A stretch of DNA of 64,000 nucleotides from Armillaria gallica (GCA_037576215.1 JBANDB010000013.1:868001-932000); one strand, 5' to 3'; shown: positions 11,075-23,520, counted from the stretch's first letter. Program-made: numbers and translations. The notes: generated by a model not told the origin, from the letters alone.

Positions 11075-12338
11075 TCACCATATATCAAATCCGAGACAGA
11101 ATCTTCTGTGAATCAGCTCACGAACTTGCGGAAAAGCCAACTCCACCAAGTGACTCTGAAGGTTTTCATTAACCAAACGAGTATGCTGGCGAACGGTCAC
11201 CAAGACGCCAACTAACCCCTCTTTTTCAATCCTACACACGAGAGAACCGTCGAACGTGTCCAAAAGGGACATGCAACGAGTCAGCGAAATACACGGATAA
11301 ACCCCCACGTCGAGTTCAACGTTTGTCAACGTGGAGAACGGCAATGTATCGATTGAGCGCTTGATAAACTGTAATGCAGACACTGCGCCTGTAAAGGATA
11401 ACTTTGACAGGCTACGGAGGTGGCGAAGATTTAGTTCAGCCTCTGAGCGATGTTTTATCTTATATGCGATCACTGTAATCAAAGTTAGTTAAGAAAGAGA
11501 GGGAGAGCTTAAAAAGGGACACACTGCAAAATCGGATGCCCAATGTCGACAGGTTAACAGCTGAATGCAAGATCATGGCGGCAATGCAAAGCTCGCCTGA
11601 AAGTCTCATTGTTACGTGCAAATGGGAAAGTGCCGAGAAGTCCGCCGATTCGAGCCACTTGTACATAGTCTTATCTTCTGCGGAGTTGAACCTGGATAAA
11701 ACGAAATGGAAGGTGTGCAGACGCGAAAATGCAATTATCGATTTGGTTAATGAAGTGTTAGCAGGGTTTGCGCGGATTATACTGAGTCGGAGCCTGAGAA
11801 CATTTAACTCTGTATGGTTTACTCGATTAATTGATGCATCTGTTACGCGCAGGTGCAAAATCAACATACTTGAAAACCAGGTGTCAAAGGTTCCAGCTGA
11901 CATGTGACATCGTCTCAGTTGCAGACTTTCGACACGGACAAGCGAAGACATCAAACGTTTCACTGGTGCATCTGATATATCGTCAAAGGTGACGCCTCTG
12001 AGAACTAACTCCTTGATCCGTGGGAGGTTATCCAGGAGATAACAAAGATAAGGCACATCTAGGTTATCGTCAAATGTAACAGAGTGAAAAATGATAGTAC
12101 GGACGTGTCCCTGAATATCGGGGAGTTGCTTCAGTTCCTCCACCACCCTATGCGCGGAACGGAACCTAGCTCCCAGGCCGTAGTGGCTCCCACCAGAAAT
12201 ATTCAAGGTGCCGAATACCATATCACGAGCTTGCGGAAGAAAGGCCTTCTCTACAAGCATACAGTTCCTAGCGTTGACACGGTTGTCACAGGCGTACTTC
12301 ACAATATGGTCTTTGATTTCTTGTGGAAGAGTGTTCAT
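11075..12338 (-). CDS. F-box/LRR-like protein (403 aa, two exons)
   Basis: The ATG at 12338 starts MNTLPQEIKDHIVKYA followed by CMLVEKAFLPQARDMVF, very close to the plus-strand relative at 4637 (CALVSKAFLPSARE). Exon 1 is 12338-11525, the intron GTGTGT...TTACAG spans 11524-11473, and exon 2 is 11472-11075; total 1212 nt, 403 aa. Leucine-rich segments include IKELVLRGVTFDD and VESLQLRRCHMSAG. It has one intron where the relative at 3059-4375, of identical coding length, has two, so intron loss or gain has occurred in the family. It is separated from the first five members by the orphan gene at 8130-10895. Confidence 0.82.
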
Positions 12339-13424
12339 GCTGTCTAGATACACGAGGCTCGAGATCGAGCAAGTGAGATAAGCAGGTCTTATAACAGAAG
12401 GATAGCGCAGCATTAGTACGTAGACCGGTCACCCGTACATTCAGATCAAGGGAAAAGCAAGCCGATCGAGGAAATGCAAAGAAGCGATCGAGGGAGAAGC
12501 AGGCGATCGAGAGAAGACGATCGAGGAAACGTGCAACAATGCACTAGCCGCCGAGATCGGTACCGCCCTTTTTAATGTTACCGAAAGGAGCATCGCTCCG
12601 AACACTGATTTTTCCCCCCAACAAACAGAGTCAAATATAGGCTTGCCAGCGCAGCTCCTCACTTTCTTTCTCGCATCTGAACTGATCCACCAACACATCT
12701 CCTGGTCTTCTTCTTTCTCTACATTTATCTCCACCTATATACATCGAGGATACCTGTCGATGTCATATTTTGTCTACTTGCAATCCACTCTCCTTAGCAT
12801 TATCCTCCTGGAAGCTGTGACGAGAATGATTTTTAAGAGCCCACCAACATGTCGCAGGTGTATACCATTGCTCAGAGGTGACCAAAAGTGACGATCTGTT
12901 GCTATCCAGAAGTGATCGTCGTAGAAACGCTACCCATTGTCGAAAGCTACCTAGTAACCTACTGTTAAACACGCTACTTGCTGTCAGGTTGACTGCCATC
13001 CGTGACTGCCAACCGCACCGCCAATCCACGTAGCCAACCGCATGCGTTCCGCCAGACAGCTTCCTCATTCCTCGCCTCCCTTCACAGTCTAGATGACGTA
13101 TTCAATGTTTGCCTGGACACAGTTCCCCCTGGGGTTACCTGGCATCGAAATATTCGCTATGTTGTGCGGGCTGTGCGGCCTACGTCAGCCGAGATAGCGA
13201 CCATCACAGCAGACAAGGTGGACGCGAAAAGTTCTATATGGAGCAGGAAGTCGGGTAGACAGAGCGTGCTGGGATGACACACCTGAGCAGGTGAGTAAAC
13301 TGGTTTCCATTTGACAAGAGGGCTGATATGGACGGTGATCGTGTCGATCGTGATTTTACAGAAGCGGAACCCAGGAAAGGACGGAAGTACTTAAGTACGC
13401 TTAACGCGAAGGCTTTCCCGTCTC
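12339..13424. repeat. intergenic with short CGATCGAG repeats
   Basis: No intact gene seen. Between about 12462 and 12530 the motif cgatcgag recurs four times at irregular spacing in a purine-rich context. The right part is where the missing F-box exon of the following truncated gene would be expected, but no F-box-like start can be read there in any frame. Confidence 0.5.
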
Positions 13425-14452
13425 ATGCAATTTGACGGACACATTCGCGAGGTGACGGTGTACTCTCCTGATGAGTTTTTCACTCATTTAACTTTTCATG
13501 ACTTCATGCCGGCGCTTGTCACGTTAAGGTGGAGACGGAACACTGTCGACAGTTTTAGCGCCGTTGTCACTATGTTGCCACATGTCGAGACATTGGTATT
13601 ACAAGAAACGGTGATTCTAGACGCCATCGTCGTTCCCGCGACTGTCAAGGAGGTGGTACTAGTGGATTGCTGTTTCAATGAAGCCGCCCTCACGGCCATT
13701 TTGCCAAGGAACGGCGAAATAGTGATCTCAGGAGACCGGACCAGATTTCAGGAAGGAAAGATTCAGGAAGGAGAGATTCAACATGATACCTGTATTCCTA
13801 TTCTCACGCTAACGCTGGATTTTTTCCTCGTCAAGAGTCAGGACGCTCGAAGCATTTCCCAGGCTCTGAGAAATGTCACCGGCGCTAAGCGTCTTGATTT
13901 TGTCGGAGAAATGGACCGAGACGGGGAACTTTTCCAACAACTGATCGATTCGAATGCTGTAACGGTGACAGAACTTATCATGGGCCAAAAAGGTACGTCG
14001 TAATCACTCCTGTCAAAGTGTTTTATGCTGAAACCGTAATTACAGGACCTGAATATGCTATCTGGTCATCGGAAGTGATATATTTCGACCGTTGTCAGTC
14101 GTTGACCAGATTAAGCATAACGTGTCGTGATGAAGAGGTGAAAGCTTTGACGGCTTCATTGTCCACCGTAGCTGCGTATCAGCTCCGTATCTTAGAAATT
14201 CGGATCAAAGTTAACGTTCTGATACTACCAGACTATGAACGGCATGGAAACACGCTCCGTCGATTTTCCCACCTCCTTTTCAATAGCGCCGACCACGATG
14301 GTTTCAAGTGGTTAGACGTTCAGTTAGGGTATGCGTCAATACCTTCGCATATTGACCGGGCAGCGGCATCGAAATTCGTACGTTCTTGTCTTAGGAAACT
14401 TCACAGTCTCCCGTCAACCAGATTCTTGGGGATCAATTGGAAGGTGTTTTAG
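13425..14452 (+). pseudogene. 5'-truncated F-box/LRR-like gene
   Basis: Two exons (13425-13992 and 14046-14452, intron GTACGT...TTACAG) encode leucine-rich sequence like the other cluster members (HIREVTVYSPDEFF, LPHVETLVLQETVI, LTRLSITCRDEEV). The frame is open slightly upstream of the first ATG, but no F-box-coding sequence precedes it; the upstream kilobase is repeat-rich. Residues 105-125 include a short duplicated pair (QEGKIQEGEI). I read it as a member that has lost its 5' end. It could still be expressed as an F-box-less LRR protein. Confidence 0.6.
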
Positions 14453-14680
14453 GTATCATGCTGTATCAGTTGTATTGTCCAATATCCATTGTCCAGTATC
14501 TATTGTTCGATATAAGCTTCTATCACCCAGCAACATTTATCATTGTTACCAGTGACTCCGCTCAACGGATACAGGCCAAAGACAAGGAAGCCGCGTGTAT
14601 CGATCGACAAGTAAATCATTTCTATCACAGCCCAAGTAACTCGTTTCTATTACACGAAGTCTAAGTTACGCCCTTCAGCC

Positions 14681-15738
14681 ATGTCCGCCGGCTCTCAGAA
14701 TTTGACCACCAGCTCCCAAATATCGTCCGTCAGTTCACAGACCACACCCAGTATGCCTAGTCCCACAGGTGATGCACTGGTCACGTTCATCGAACGTCTT
14801 CCGTTTAACGGTGCAAGCTGCTTCCGTGTGTTTTTCTGTCCGTTCAGCTCCTCTCACCATTGTAATGCTAGCGCACTTGCCAGCGGCTGGGTTTCCTTTT
14901 AGCTCTATTCGTCAATACGACACGCGAGATTTAGCGACGGTAATAACTGGTTACTTGATGATAGCTGCGGGGCCAGAGTTGACATCAAAGACCATAGCAA
15001 TAGTAGAGGCGCAGTTAACGGAGGTTCTCTCTGTAGGTCTCTTCTACCGGACGTCCACTCTCGCTCTCATTACTTTAGGACCAAGCCCACACCTGGTCAA
15101 GATTATTCCTCCACCAAGCGGTCGAAGCCAGCCAAGCTGCCAGGTGGTACGCAGTCTGGTACCCCATTAGCAACGCCAGCTTCATCAACAGTGTCCTGTC
15201 TGTGATACGGTCAAGTTCCGCTACCGGTCATCCACCAGTACCCCCCTCGATCCAGACCCTCCTCAACACAACCCACATAGTTTGTGTCGCCACACCCCCG
15301 CTCCCTGCAGACTACCCACCTGCTGCCCCCGTCCTGGCACACTGCCTCGTTGAATGGGCAAGGCTTCACGAGATAGGCAGAGCAGGCGGATGTACTATCC
15401 AAAAAATATCTTACGAAACCACAGACAACTCGATCCCAAACCCGTCCAATAACCCGTCCAATCCATCGTCGTCGATCATGGCTCTCCTGTTAGTCAACGC
15501 CCCTCCTGATCACAATCTAGAGAAAAGAGTTGCACTAGACTACGAGTTTTGCGCTCTGCTAGAACACAACATGTCCAGAGATGAGCTCGCGACGATGGAC
15601 AGAAAAGCTGTATCAAACACTCTCCTTCAGGCGTTGTCAGTTTATGTTTCCTTGTTCTCTTCTCCGCTCAAGCGCTGTACTGATTCTGAACACAGTAACC
15701 TGTTGATGACTCTCGGCACGGGTCGTGAACAGTGGTGA
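14681..15738 (+). CDS. serine/proline-rich hypothetical protein, exon structure uncertain
   Basis: The ATG at 14681 opens a Ser/Thr/Pro-rich stretch (TSSQISSVSSQTTPSM). Further open segments follow in other frames: 14769-15170 (YDTRDLATVITGYLMIAAG) and 15202-15738 (LEKRVALDYEFCALLEHNMS). These could be exons of one protein, but I could not fix all splice sites. No known domain is visible. It lies 210 bp upstream of the Helitron gene in the same orientation and might be captured cargo of that element. The gene call is tentative. Confidence 0.35.
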
Positions 15739-15951
15739 TGGCATGAGTAAGGCATGTTAACAGACCCTTCTCCTGTACTGATCGATCGAAGATCGATCGC
15801 AAAGAATGTGATCGTGCTGTGAAGAAACGTAGGTCTACCGGTGTATAGAATTTACCGTGAGAGTGCTATTACTAGTGTATAAAAGGCGGGCCTTTGTCAA
15901 TGTGTGCATGCTTTAAGTAGCGTACCCAGTCCTCTTCAAACATCTGTTACT

Positions 15952-18900
15952 ATGAAAGTCGGAAGCAGGGGTATTACATTCTATGACGGATCGCCTATGG
16001 AAAAGGAGCTCTGCTTCTTCACCGTTGCTCAACTTTCGAAACTTGTCGCGACGTTTGTTCATGTCCGGAGTACAGAGAAGCGCACCAGGTCGGTGCTGTT
16101 GACGTACATTGCCTCGCACCAGTCAGATATACAAGACAAAATCAGGGCCGCGGCCATCCTGGAATCAGCAAAAGGTAAAAAGAGAAAAAATCCTGAAGAT
16201 ACCAGCGCAGATGGAGCAAGACAAAAACGGCGGCGGTTAGATACAGTCAGAATCATAGATCGATTGAATGATATATCGACAAGCATCAATCCCAGGTCAG
16301 TCACGATGTTAGGCACCATAGCCCCGATATGTTATGAACTTCTTGACAGTGATAACTCTGACAGCCAAGCACACAGCGCTGTGCACGAACTCATAAACGG
16401 TCCCTTCTTTACGGACGCCAGCGCAGAAAGGAGAAAGCAATGTATTCAGCAGTATATTACCAAGACGTCGAATGCGGCACTTTCGCAAGGAGTGTGCGTA
16501 GTTTGTGCTAGACTTATGTTTCTGTCTAGTATGAAAAAAAAACACATTGACGACCTGACGTCTTCGCACCTCCTCGTCCCGACGCACCCACACTCGAAAC
16601 ACGTTTTGTTCAATGGTTCGCTGTTGCATGAAAGTGCTGTCGTAGACGGCTCCGGCTATGTCTGCTCTGAGTGCTTGCACTGCTTAGAGGCACGGAGAGT
16701 GCCCAGCTTGGCGCTGGCAAACAACATGTGGATAGGACAAGTTCCGCTGGAGCTATCGATATTGTCTTTGGCAGAGCGAATATTAGTAGCGAGGTATTTG
16801 CCATGCGTATATCTCGTCAAGATGTATCCCAAATCAGAGCACGCCGAACATTCGCTAGACAGCGATGCTATGTATATGGGTTTGAATGGCAATATCTCCA
16901 CGTTTCCGTTGAATGCAAGTCATATTGCCGGGCTTGTCTCGGCCACGGTACTGCCTCCTCAGGCACGGGTACTGCGGCTGTAATAGGAATAACGTTTGTC
17001 AGTCCAAGGGGCATCAAAATGAGAGAGTTACCAAAATTGTTCCATGTTCGAAGGGCGCGCGTATATGACGCGCTGCAATGGCTTAAAAACAATAACCCTT
17101 TGTATCAAGATGTCATTATTTCTGACAATACGTTGTCACAGCTGCCTGAAGAGGGAGCACCAGACGAGCTATTATCCACTGTTCGAACATCTAACGATGT
17201 TATGGGACTATCCGCAGAACAAGATAGCTACGTGCCTGATCAAGATGGATGGAATTCACTAGGTACGCCCAGAGTTTGTTTTCTCGTGATCCCAAGTACT
17301 CATCGCGATACAACTCTGATTAATTTGTTAGCAAATGAAAGGGGTTTTGTACCAGTTGTAGGAAGCGAGACGCGGCCAGATCCAATGACAGAACCAGGTA
17401 ACTATTGCTCCCGTCCAATAACACTAAACACTAATACTCTGCAGACACTTTTCTTCTGCATTCGAACGGTATAATAGACGCAAATGGCGACGATATCACA
17501 GATACAGACATCATGGCGCATGCCTTGGCGAACCTTGGTGGCACTGAAGCAGCAAGCAGGCTTCCGCCTGAAGATAAATATTTTATCAGGAGAGGCAGCG
17601 CCTTTATAAACGAATATGCGAGGATAAACACGGAGACCGGCGAACGAACGGACGGAGGTCCTGGAAATCCTAACCATTTATTGGGTGCCTTTCCCTGGTT
17701 ATTCCCTTATGGCTGCGGTGGCTTCGAAGTCGATCGAAAATGCAATGTACCTTATGAGGTCCATGCAAGATGGGCACTATGCTATGTAGATCGTCGATTT
17801 CGGAGGGATTACCATTTCGTTTTTCAGGTGTATGGCGTAATGCATAAACGAAAAATATGCAGGTCCGCTTGCCTACAAATTAAGCGGTCCAGTTTCCTTC
17901 ATCATCGAGCGGCTATAATGACCATTACACCCGACATCTTAAAGAAAGCGAGTGAAGAGGAAACTAGCCACCAACCCTTCTCGCATCCCGGTGTCCGTGC
18001 GCTTCGTAAGCAGCTTTCTGCCATGCGAGTACGCGTTCCAGGAACAGACGAATCCAGAAGAAGTATCCGATCGAAGATTTGGAGCACTAATCTGGTATTC
18101 AACCCTCCTAATCTGTGGATAACCATCAATCCTTCGGACACTCATGATCCTGTTGCACAAGTTCTAGCGGGGGAGAATATAGATCTTGATAACTTTGTTA
18201 ACACCGCGGGTCCAAATGCTCAGACAAGAGGCCGCAACATGGCATCAGACCCGTTCGCCGCTACACAGTATTTCCATATTGTTATCAATGCCGTTTTACA
18301 GGAATTGTTCGGCATAAAAGGCATAACATCGGGAGCACCCGTGTCGAGAAAAGAAGGGATTTTTGGATTTGTCAACGCTTACATCGGCGCCGTGGAATCT
18401 CAGGGCAGAGGAACCCTTCATCTGCACGTTTTACTGTGGCTGAAGGGAGCGCCTTCCTCTCGGATTATGGTAGAAGCGTTGCTGTCTGCCGCCTTCAGAG
18501 AGAAGATGAAGACGTTTATCAGATCCAATATAACAGCAGACATTGATGGTGCGTGTTCAGACGACATCGAGAACATGAGGAAAGGCACAGCAGTATCTTA
18601 TGCGAGGCCGTTTCATCCTTTGGAGCCAAACTACGAAGTCAAAAGAAAAGCAAGGCTAACAATAGTTGCGCGTACTGTCCAGTATCATCTATGTTCGATG
18701 ACCACATGCATAAAAAAAAACAAAGAAGGCAGGCCTGCATGTAAGAGAAGAGCGCCGTTCCCTATGTCTTCAGATGCGTGGGTTCTTCCAACTGGCGAAT
18801 GGGGTCCCAAACGACTTTCACCTAAAATGGTTGCATGGTGTCCGGATTTGTTAGAATGTCTGAAGAGCAATCAAGATATTAAAATCATCACAAACGCTGT

Positions 18901-21849
18901 CGACACCAAAGACATTACTTGGTACATCACAAATTACGCAACAAAAAAACAGGCACTGACATGGAACATGTCTGCAACATTGGCACGCACACTTGCGTTC
19001 GAGATGGAGGCGGATAGTAAAACAATGGAATGTCGGGATCTTGGGAAGAAGTTGGTCCAGAAGTTTTCGCACGCAATGAACAAAGACCAAGAGTTCAGCG
19101 TCTGTGAAGCGATATCCCATGTAATGGGATGGGGAGACCGCTTCATTTCTCATCACTTTATCCCGGTGTACTGGGACGCCGTGAGTGCGGCAATACAAGA
19201 TTCGTATCCCCAGGTTAGAGAAAAGCGGTAAGCAATGGTTCTCCTCTCAGAAATGCAGCCTGAAATAATTTAATCAACTTCTACAGGGCATACACCGAAG
19301 AACTCGCCCGAGATTCCAATGGGACCGTGACAGAAAGCCACAGTGAAGAAGTGACCATGCCAATCGAGTTTGTAGGTGGCGAGGTCAAGTTAAAGGATCA
19401 GTTAAGAGAGTATTCCGACCGAGGGGACGCCTTAGAGAATCTATCGTTTATGGATTTTTTCAGTGAAACATACGACGGTGATTATCCAAAAGGTACCGGG
19501 CGGAGTCAACGTGTCCCATACAAAGAGGGAACGGGACATGGAAAGAGATGTAGAGTCATACGCGGACGTGGACATGAAACGATTGTTCAATTTGTGGGAA
19601 TGTGGTTCCCCAGAAGAGACAGACCAGACCGGCACGAGTACTACTGTGCTTCCATGCTGGCGCTTCTAAAGCCGTGGAGATCAATGAAGGACCTGAAATC
19701 AGACAGGGAATATTTCGCAGATGCCTGGCGAACATTTTCCACGAATTTGACAGCTAAGCAGATAGACATAGTGGACAATATACAGTACTTCCACGAAGCT
19801 TCAGACCACGCGCGTACCTCGAAAAGAAGCACGGTTGATGGTGCTTTACTCAACATTGCAGGAGATCCTCTCCCCGAACAATGCGAACAAGACGCACATC
19901 AGTCGCATTCCAACCAAGAGTTTACAGAGGCAGACATAGAAATAGCTGAAGCTTCCAGGCATCCATTTCGTGAAGTTCAGTTTGGATTCGATGCCATGGA
20001 CAAAGCAGATGCAGCCAACATATTCAAAAAGCCTCTAGTACACACTGCGTTGGCAGGAATTTCGCGAATCGCCGATACGGACGAGGTTTTGCGCCTTTGG
20101 GAGTGGAATAAGATATTAAAGTCTATCTCGAGAAACAAGGAACTTGTGCGAGGCCACAGAACACAGGATAGAAGTCGAGAACTGTCACAGGCGTTGCCGC
20201 ATCGTTCAGAAGATCCAGAACCGGGAGGAAGCAAGGAACCGCCACGTGTTGAAGACCGTGGCCAGCGACCGCTGTTGCAGATCCTAAACGAGGAACAACG
20301 ACGAGCACATGATATCATCGAATGTCATCTGAGGGCATTCCTAGCACATAAAAACCCGAAACCATTGTATATGTTAGTTCAAGGACAAGGCGGTACGGGG
20401 AAAACAGTTTTGATTAATGCCATTTCCGAAACATTTGCCTATCACGGCGCCGAGAATATGCTTGCCAAAACAGCCACGTCCGGGGTGGCAGCAAGTCTCA
20501 TTGGTGGGCAAACTGTTCATTCATTTGGCGGAATACCAATCAAAACAGGGAAAACAGATGAATGGTACTCAAAAAGTAGCAAGGTCATCGTTAACAAAAG
20601 AAAGGCGAATATCGAAGGAAAACAATATTTGGAGATAGACGAGTGCTCAATGATGACCAAAGACATGCTCGCCTTGGTATCTGCGCTACTGTCGAAGGAG
20701 AAGTCTCATCATGGCGAGGACGATGGCGTGCTGCCATTTGGAGGGATGAGTGTGATTCTATTCGGTGATTTTCATCAGTTTCCTCCAGTGGGCAACCCTT
20801 CCGCTGCTTTGTACGATTCAAGAACCAACAGCGAGCGTTCCAACATAGGATGGTCCTTGTATCGACAATTTACAACGGTTGTGACACTAGTAAAACAGAA
20901 CCGTGTACAAGACGAGGGATGGAATGCCCTTTTGAACCGTCTTCGGGTGGGAGCATGCACTGCCGAAGATCTACGAGAACTCGATGAACTTGTCTTGAAA
21001 CCTGACGAAAGCTTGAATTTCTCCACCGCACCGTGGAGCGAAGCAATACTAGTCACCTCCCGTCACGGGCCAAAGGACCAGTGGAACCAAGCAGCTCTAC
21101 GCCGACATTGTTGTATATCAGGTCAGCGGCTATATACCTGTCCTGCTGAAGACACTGCAGGGCGAAGCAGAGTGGAACTCACCATGGAGGAGAAGGTAAC
21201 GGTTGCGAGCATGCGTGCAAAGCAAACTGCGAGGCTGGATCACAAGGTACAAATAGCCATAGGTATGCGTGCTATGGTCTTGATAAATATCGCAACGGAA
21301 GCGGACATTGCAAATGGTACCCGTGGCATCGTCCAAGACATCATCCTTGACAGTCGAGAGACGATCCCGGAAAGTTCAGCCATGGAGGTAAAATTGAAAT
21401 ACCCACCGGCAGCCATCATATTTAAACCGGATGTGCCATCTGATGACTGTAATTTTCCTGGTCTAACGAAGGGCTTGATTCCGATAATTCCTAGTGAAGG
21501 TGGATTCACCATTCACCTACAAAATGGCTCTACCACGCGTGTTCATCGTCGACAGCTCACACTGACGCCAGCTTATGCCTTTACTCACCACAAGTGTCAA
21601 GGACAGACTATCGAATACGTGATTGTTGACCTAGGAAAGCCTCCTAGCGGAACTTTGAATCCATTCAACGCGTACGTGGCACTGTCTAGAAGCCGAGGGC
21701 GAGGGACGATACGACTGTTAAGAAGAGGGGAAAGCGATCTTTTCACTACACACCCCTCAGTCAACGAATTAAAAAGGGAGGACGAGAGATTGTACAGACT
21801 TTCAGAAATGACTCGACGGAAATTCGAAGAAGGGCTGTACCATTGGTGA
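15952..21849 (+). CDS. Helitron RepHel: HUH replication initiator fused to Pif1-type helicase, one frame break
   Basis: The protein would nick and unwind DNA for rolling-circle transposition. Order: N-terminal region with basic patch (GKKRKNPE) and Cys pairs; a Helitron N-domain; the Rep HUH motif GRGTLHLHVLLWL (His codons at 18419 and 18425); the two-tyrosine motif YITNYATKK (Tyr codons 18923 and 18935); then a Pif1-like helicase with Walker A GQGGTGKT (20383-20406), Walker B EIDECSM, the motif LFGDFHQFPP and C-terminal YVALSRSRGRGTIRLL. Introns: 17398-17444 (GTAACT...TGCAG) and 19228-19286 (GTAAGC...TACAG). Near 16975 the frame must shift from RVL to AAVIGITF as though one base were missing; as read, the frame ends at 16983. 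All catalytic residues I looked for are present, so the element decayed recently or the break is an assembly error. Confidence 0.88.
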
Positions 21850-21859
21850 AAACAATACA

Positions 21860-22368
21860 GGGAGGGTCAGAGTAGGCGATTATGGAGTCGCTTTTGGATG
21901 GCATGATCGCGGGAATAAGCATAACGCAGCGATTCTCAGATAAGATCAGGTTCTTGCTTGTTTCTTCCCTAGTACATACTCGCTCGAGCTCAATTCTTCT
22001 CTATTACGTCCAGTATTAGCATCTCCATAGAAATTATAACATATTCAAGCTCTTAGTCATGGATAAACGGGAGCATAGACTTTGGTAAAGCTTGGATATA
22101 CCGTACGTTTAGTACTTGGTTAGCTAATTTCACCAAATCTCAAATGACAGGCTGAAGACTTGATTAGAAGATAAATAAATCAAACAAACGGGAGTGTGTT
22201 GTAAATCACAAGTGGAGAGATGGACATAATCGCTGCTATAACCGACAGAGGACAAAGGACAGTCAGAATGGACGATCATCCTACGATTATGGACTATAAT
22301 CGGCACCAAAAGCGATTCCGCAATCACCATCATAATAATCGTTCATAATCATCTACTCTGACCCTCCC
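21860..22368. mobile_element. small inverted-repeat (MITE-like) element, 509 bp
   Basis: The ends are inverted copies of GGGAGGGTCAGAGTAG, perfect over 16 bp, and similarity continues imperfectly inward (GATTATG, then TCGCTTTTGG). The right arm has an internal expansion of GATTAT/ATAATC motifs. There is no coding capacity. No clear target-site duplication is visible (left flank AATACA, right flank GAACAT). It begins 10 bp after the Helitron stop codon, so it either inserted into the Helitron 3' region or forms part of it. Confidence 0.65.
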
Positions 22369-23050
22369 GAACATGTACGAACACGTCGTACCTGATCGAG
22401 ATCGCGGACCTACGATCAAATATGACGCGATCGTTCAGCAGGAGTCTCGGTCGGTCTATCGATCACGAGGTGATCGATCGAGCAATGCATTGCACGGCTC
22501 GTATCTGGCACGGAAAAGGTTTTATTCACGTTCATACACATGCTCTCGAGTCCTGTGACAACCCAATGTTCTATAAGCAAGCCAAGAAAACAGTGTATAC
22601 TCTCTTGTCACTATAGAATTTAACATGAATTGTCCGTGTAACCTCCTGGAGCTCCTTGGGTAAACGGGCAATAATTGCAACTTAAATATTTATTAATAAT
22701 CGATCTTCAATCAATCGAAGTTCACATCACACTATTGTTTCAAAAGTTTAAAAGAGACAATACCCATTCTCCATCCCTCCAACCTCCTCTCATAGTGCTT
22801 TCAACTTCCCCTCATCGCCATGGCTAGAGACAGCAATTCCAAGGTAGGAAGTGACCGCGAAAGACGACTAGAGAAGGATCTTCACACATATACTTGCAGG
22901 GACAGCATCCAACACGGTTCTCAGCAAGATTAGCTCTGAAGCGCCGTTCTGAAACTCCAATCCCTGCTTTGACTTCACCCGCTCCCCCACCGGGCATCGG
23001 TACGATTCAAAAAGGTCTATTACCTGTGCATCCAGATTGATCACTGAAAG

Positions 23051-23520
23051 CAGGTTCGAGGACAAGGCAAACAAAAATCAATCGAATATCAACGGGCCAC
23101 CGCAAGCTGAGGCAACGAGTCGAAGTTGTGGATGTACGTGTACTGTTGACAATCATACGAGTCACCGCGTATTGACGCGTGCATGCAGATATCGTCCAAC
23201 ACCACCGTCGAAAGGATGGGAAACGGCACCGTGTATGCTCCTAGTCATACTGTAGCTTCCATCGTTCCCGTTCCAATCATGGGTATGGTTTTACCAATTC
23301 TATCACCTTGACATTCGGATTAATCGAGACAAAAACAGGTTTGAAGACAGAACAAACGAAAAACAACGGAGACCCATCAATTGGTGGCAAGCCGAGGCAA
23401 CGAGTAAACGTCACAAATGTAAGCGCTGCTTACAATACGAGGCATCGGGTATTGATGCGAGAATACAGATCGGTGGCTCTTCTATCGTACATGCATTGTT
23501 TGATGCATTCGAAGGGACTA
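23051..23520. repeat. degenerate tandem duplication, offset 285 bp
   Basis: Two diverged copies, starting at about 23051 and 23336, share caggtt(c/t)ga(g/a)gaca, aacaaa(a)atc, gaggcaacgagt and a cacc/cat-gcg-gtattga(c/t)gcg block in the same order. No intact frame spans either copy. It may be an old duplicated exon or part of a dead element. Confidence 0.55.

Larger units (their letters stand above)
15800..22368 (+). mobile_element. Helitron-family rolling-circle transposon (ends not determined)
   Basis: The coding core (15952-21849) encodes a RepHel protein, which defines Helitrons. The stretch before it holds a palindromic gatcgatcgaagatcgatcg (15781-15800) and a TATA-like tataaaagg near 15880. 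Helitron termini (5' TC, 3' hairpin followed by CTRR, insertion between A and T) could not be placed with confidence. A hairpin cgatcacgaggtgatcg lies near 22457-22473 but is not followed by CTRR. A separate small inverted-repeat element occupies 21860-22368, immediately after the stop. The limits given are approximate. Confidence 0.7.

Noticed and set aside
22457..22473. Hairpin cgatcacgaggtgatcg as the Helitron 3' terminus
   Set aside because: It is not followed within a few bases by CTRR, and a separate inverted-repeat element lies between it and the Helitron gene.
22868..23255. Mating-type pheromone precursor candidates in short frames
   Set aside because: None of the short frames ends in a CaaX box, and no pheromone receptor or homeodomain gene lies nearby.
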